In this document: piece by piece, positions 61,488 through 64,000 of the stretch
Position numbering within the stretch: the stretch's first letter is position 1
Layout of the letters: every line of letters starts with the position of its first letter
Source of the DNA: Chaetoceros tenuissimus
Taxonomy: Eukaryota; Bacillariophyta; Thalassiosirophyceae; Chaetocerotales; Chaetocerotaceae
NCBI GenBank assembly: GCA_021927905.1
Contig: BLLK01000049.1
Coordinates: 177,073-241,072, forward strand
Length of the DNA: 64,000 nt
Direction: 5' to 3'
Made by a program: the position numbers and the translations under genes
The notes under the pieces: generated by a model
What the model was told of the DNA's origin: nothing
What the model saw: the letters and a program-made list of their open reading frames with translations, nothing else
Database searches by the model: none

Positions 61488-63815
61488 TCAATTCGAAGAA
61501 GACGATTGGTTAACACCCATTTTTTGAAAAAGAGAAAGTCTTTTGCGTTCATTGGCGTTGTTACTGACGAAACGGTTCATACACTTCTCCAAAGCTTTTT
61601 TGGTAATACGTTTCTTCTCCGATTGCGAGCGGAAGCCGTAACCACGCTCTACTAAAGATTTCAACATAGAATAGTCAATTGTGAAAAACATCGAGTCACG
61701 AGAAGAATATTTTGCCTCGAGCTGAACAATCTCTTTCTCTGGAATATTCATTTCAATATAAAGCAATCCATTCTCTAGAAAAAAGATACGATTCGCGTTC
61801 CATTTCTCTCTCTTACTAGAGTCAAAGAACTCGTGTTTGATATGATCTTCTTTGATATGTTCTTCTTTCACAGAAAGTCCTCCATTGCAACCATTTTCGT
61901 ATGCCCACTTCACATCATCCAGATTATTGTAACATGCAATTCCCGATAGGAGACGATTATTTCTTGAGGTATCGAGACACCAAGGAAAGCCTAGACTATG
62001 GAAATATTTGAGTCCATCTATTGTTCGACATATTTCAAACACTTCTTCGATGGACTGGAAGTTTTGAATATTTTTTCCATTGTCCAATACAAAAGTAAAA
62101 CCTTCAAGCCAAGGCGGTGTAGAGTAAACTCGTCCATCACATTCGACCATACTTTTGAAGAGTGCATTGTCAAAAGTAGAGTTCTTCCCTACAAAGATTT
62201 CAAGTAAATCTAGATCATTCTTTCCACGAAGACTATCTACAACAGAGCGATCATATTCGATTTTGCAACCAATTTCCATAAGGTAACTGAATTTTTCATG
62301 ACTAAAATCATTTCTGCAGAGTAGGGCATAGATCACTCCAGAGCTTGACCAAGGGCAGCCATTTTCATGAGCAAATTGAACCATTTCCAAGGTACCATAT
62401 TGCACAAAATCTCTTATCACTTGTTCCTCCCATGGGATTGACACACTTCTGAGAAACTTTATGATTTCAAAAGCATCTTTAGGACGACTTGCATCATACC
62501 AATTTGACATTTTTTTAAAAACATAGCCTAGTTCGTGCACAGTGCGATATACATCAAGATTCTTTGTCCCTTGAATTGCTTCCTCAACTCCACCTGCCTC
62601 AAAGTTATATCCTAGATCAAAACAGAATTGAATCATTCCTACAGACTTGCTGCGAATCGCATCTTTCATGACAGGACTATCAAACTCAAACTCAAACTCA
62701 AAATCTTTATCTAGCAGCCATTCTAGTGCTTCAACGCTACCACACTTGACCGCGAACGAGCAAAAATTGAGAGGTCTATAGTCACCCAAAGATCTACAAT
62801 CACTTTTGTCCAAATAAAATTTGTGCATTGCGTCGTTTGGATTCAAACAACCAATACTATCTAACAACTCCATTATTTCAACATTTCCATACTGGATAGC
62901 TGGTCTGCAATATCTTTGTAGCCCCACACTAAAGTTGAGTTCTTCATAAAGATACTTGAGAATGTGTAAATGACCTCGTGGTACAAGCTGAGAAAGCTTC
63001 ACTTTCTTTTTTACGCACCAAGAGTCTTCCCTATCCTCATCAGTAAAGTAAACTTCCTTAGAAATCTCTTCAAGCCTCCATTCAGAGTACCGTCCATGCC
63101 ATTCGTCATCATATACTCCAAATGTTCCATCTTCATGTTCGTACACAGTATCACTTTTCATTTCAACTAAAGGAAACAAATCGTAACCTTGCGAGACTGC
63201 ATGACGTAAAATATCAAGATTCCCATTCACTGCTGCTGCTTTGAATATCTCATCTTTCTCTTCGGCAGTCGTATATAGATTTTTGAGACAGTAGTTTACG
63301 AGTTTGATAGATGTCGCTATCTCAAGATACTTTGTCTCTTTTCCGAATACTGCAATGTAGGCTTTGCGTAGCTTTTTCGATGCTAGAGCTACTAAACCGT
63401 AGTGGCCTTTACCTACATATGATAAGCAATTCTGTAGCACTTCATCAGGAAGAGAATACAGAGGCACTGAAGCTTGAGCTCTGTTCTTCTTCTCTTCTTC
63501 CATTCGCTTCTTAGCTTCTTCTGCCTTTGAGAGCTCGATCATGTCGTCTTTGTATTTCTTGACAGCGTCATCTACACCTGCGTGCAACTTTTGTGAATCA
63601 ATAATGTACTTCATCTCTGGAAATTCGCTATAGAAAGAAGATATCTTATTTGATAAAGCCATTGCTCTTTTATTGGCATCAAAAGGTGCAAGATCTTGCA
63701 AAGCACTTGTCTCGCCTCCCTTCATAGAGTTCATACCACTGCTGCTACTAGCGGAGAAGATCATGTCCTCTGTTCTTGCTCTTTTCTTTCCCGACATGTC
63801 ACTGTTCGAGCTCAT
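61488..63815 (-). CDS. F-box-like/ankyrin array gene 9
   Basis: 775 residues from ATG 63815 (MSSNSDMSGKKRARTEDMIF); the frame extends five codons further only through a GTG. Helix FPEMKYIIDSQKLH, coiled coil (KAEEAKKRMEEEKKNRAQ), F-box-like LPDEVLQNCLSYVG at 122-135, DEIFKAAAVNGNLDILRHA, ankyrin-like units (RYCRPAIQYGNVEIMELL; FCSFAVKCGSVEALEWLL; MVQFAHENGCPW). Tail with KYFHSLGFPWCLDTSRN, DDVKWAYENGCNGG and ending ERKRLSLFQKMGV. Duplicate of gene 7, intact. Predicted SCF adaptor (inference). Confidence 0.84.
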   Translation of the reverse strand: MSSNSDMSGKKRARTEDMIFSASSSSGMNSMKGGETSALQDLAPFDANKRAMALSNKISSFYSEFPEMKYIIDSQKLHAGVDDAVKKYKDDMIELSKAEEAKKRMEEEKKNRAQASVPLYSLPDEVLQNCLSYVGKGHYGLVALASKKLRKAYIAVFGKETKYLEIATSIKLVNYCLKNLYTTAEEKDEIFKAAAVNGNLDILRHAVSQGYDLFPLVEMKSDTVYEHEDGTFGVYDDEWHGRYSEWRLEEISKEVYFTDEDREDSWCVKKKVKLSQLVPRGHLHILKYLYEELNFSVGLQRYCRPAIQYGNVEIMELLDSIGCLNPNDAMHKFYLDKSDCRSLGDYRPLNFCSFAVKCGSVEALEWLLDKDFEFEFEFDSPVMKDAIRSKSVGMIQFCFDLGYNFEAGGVEEAIQGTKNLDVYRTVHELGYVFKKMSNWYDASRPKDAFEIIKFLRSVSIPWEEQVIRDFVQYGTLEMVQFAHENGCPWSSSGVIYALLCRNDFSHEKFSYLMEIGCKIEYDRSVVDSLRGKNDLDLLEIFVGKNSTFDNALFKSMVECDGRVYSTPPWLEGFTFVLDNGKNIQNFQSIEEVFEICRTIDGLKYFHSLGFPWCLDTSRNNRLLSGIACYNNLDDVKWAYENGCNGGLSVKEEHIKEDHIKHEFFDSSKREKWNANRIFFLENGLLYIEMNIPEKEIVQLEAKYSSRDSMFFTIDYSMLKSLVERGYGFRSQSEKKRITKKALEKCMNRFVSNNANERKRLSLFQKMGVNQSSSSN

Positions 63816-63982
63816 TAGATCTGCTTCCACTATGCACTAGATATTCCTTGAAAAAGAAAGATAGAAAAAATTACTGATATGGTATAAACTAATGATTAAA
63901 TGACAGGAATAGTTGAGAAGTCTCGTGTGCATTTTTGCTGTGGCGGGGAGAGCAGATGAGATGTGTGCAAACTGGCCTCATT

Positions 63983-63994
63983 CCAATGTCGTGC
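63983..63994 (-). promoter_or_regulatory. Array element CCAATGTCGTGC, gene 9
   Basis: Within the block gtgtgcaaactggcc ... attccaatgtcgtgctttcag shared with gene 7; 168 nt upstream of the ATG, at the window edge. Confidence 0.5.
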
Positions 63995-64000
63995 TTTCAG

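Noticed and set aside
1-64000. tRNA, rRNA, CRISPR or transposon features
   Set aside because: No B-box-like tRNA signature with a foldable neighbour, no spaced short repeats, and no transposase or reverse-transcriptase text was seen by eye; small elements could be missed.

Overview
The window looks like AT-rich nuclear DNA of a stramenopile alga, most probably a diatom and possibly Chaetoceros-like (inference). Supports are short introns of roughly 70-110 bp with GTAAGT-type donors, a plastid bipartite presequence with a phenylalanine at the cleavage site, a stramenopile-style extracellular cysteine motif beside LNR repeats, and clusters of HMG-box, TIR-like/TPR and ankyrin proteins. I see no operons, rRNA, tRNA, CRISPR array or recognisable transposon.

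Region 1 (1-11 kb) holds mixed genes. There is a partial PHD-finger/AT-hook chromatin protein, an LNR-repeat membrane protein with two reading-frame breaks, a small PUB-domain protein, a decayed GPCR-like gene, and an alternative oxidase with an EF-hand inserted after its mitochondrial presequence. Region 2 (11-19 kb) has three tandem HMG-box genes, two with almost identical boxes, followed by an ADCK/UbiB-type atypical kinase. Region 3 (19-27 kb) has a BTB/T1 protein with a truncated copy, a cysteine-rich ORF built from two exact 25-residue repeats, a plastid pseudouridine synthase, a fatty-acid desaturase and a Gln-rich protein.

Region 4 (27-34.4 kb) is a segmental duplication. Two genes encode proteins with a predicted N-myristoylation/palmitoylation start (MGTCCS), a TIR-like domain, and 13 or 8 tetratricopeptide units. 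Their flanks are duplicated too, and a third set of flanks carries no gene. Region 5 (34.4-39 kb) has an SPX-EXS phosphate transporter (XPR1/PHO1 type) and a 2-oxoglutarate dioxygenase with C-terminal ankyrin repeats.

Region 6 (39-64 kb) is an array of nine paralogous minus-strand genes. Each starts with a basic, coiled-coil-prone N terminus and an F-box-like LPDEVL segment, followed by many degenerate ankyrin repeats. They are candidate substrate adaptors for SCF ubiquitin ligases. Seven of the nine share a CCAAT/TGACG-like element 130-212 bp upstream of their ATG. A plus-strand MYND-finger gene lies inside the array. The array, the TIR-like/TPR pair and the HMG trio are young, fast-duplicating families.

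Several genes (LNR protein, GPCR relic, cysteine-rich ORF, two array members) have frame breaks that one extra base would mend, mostly at A/T runs. These may be assembly errors or true decay; the sequence alone cannot decide.
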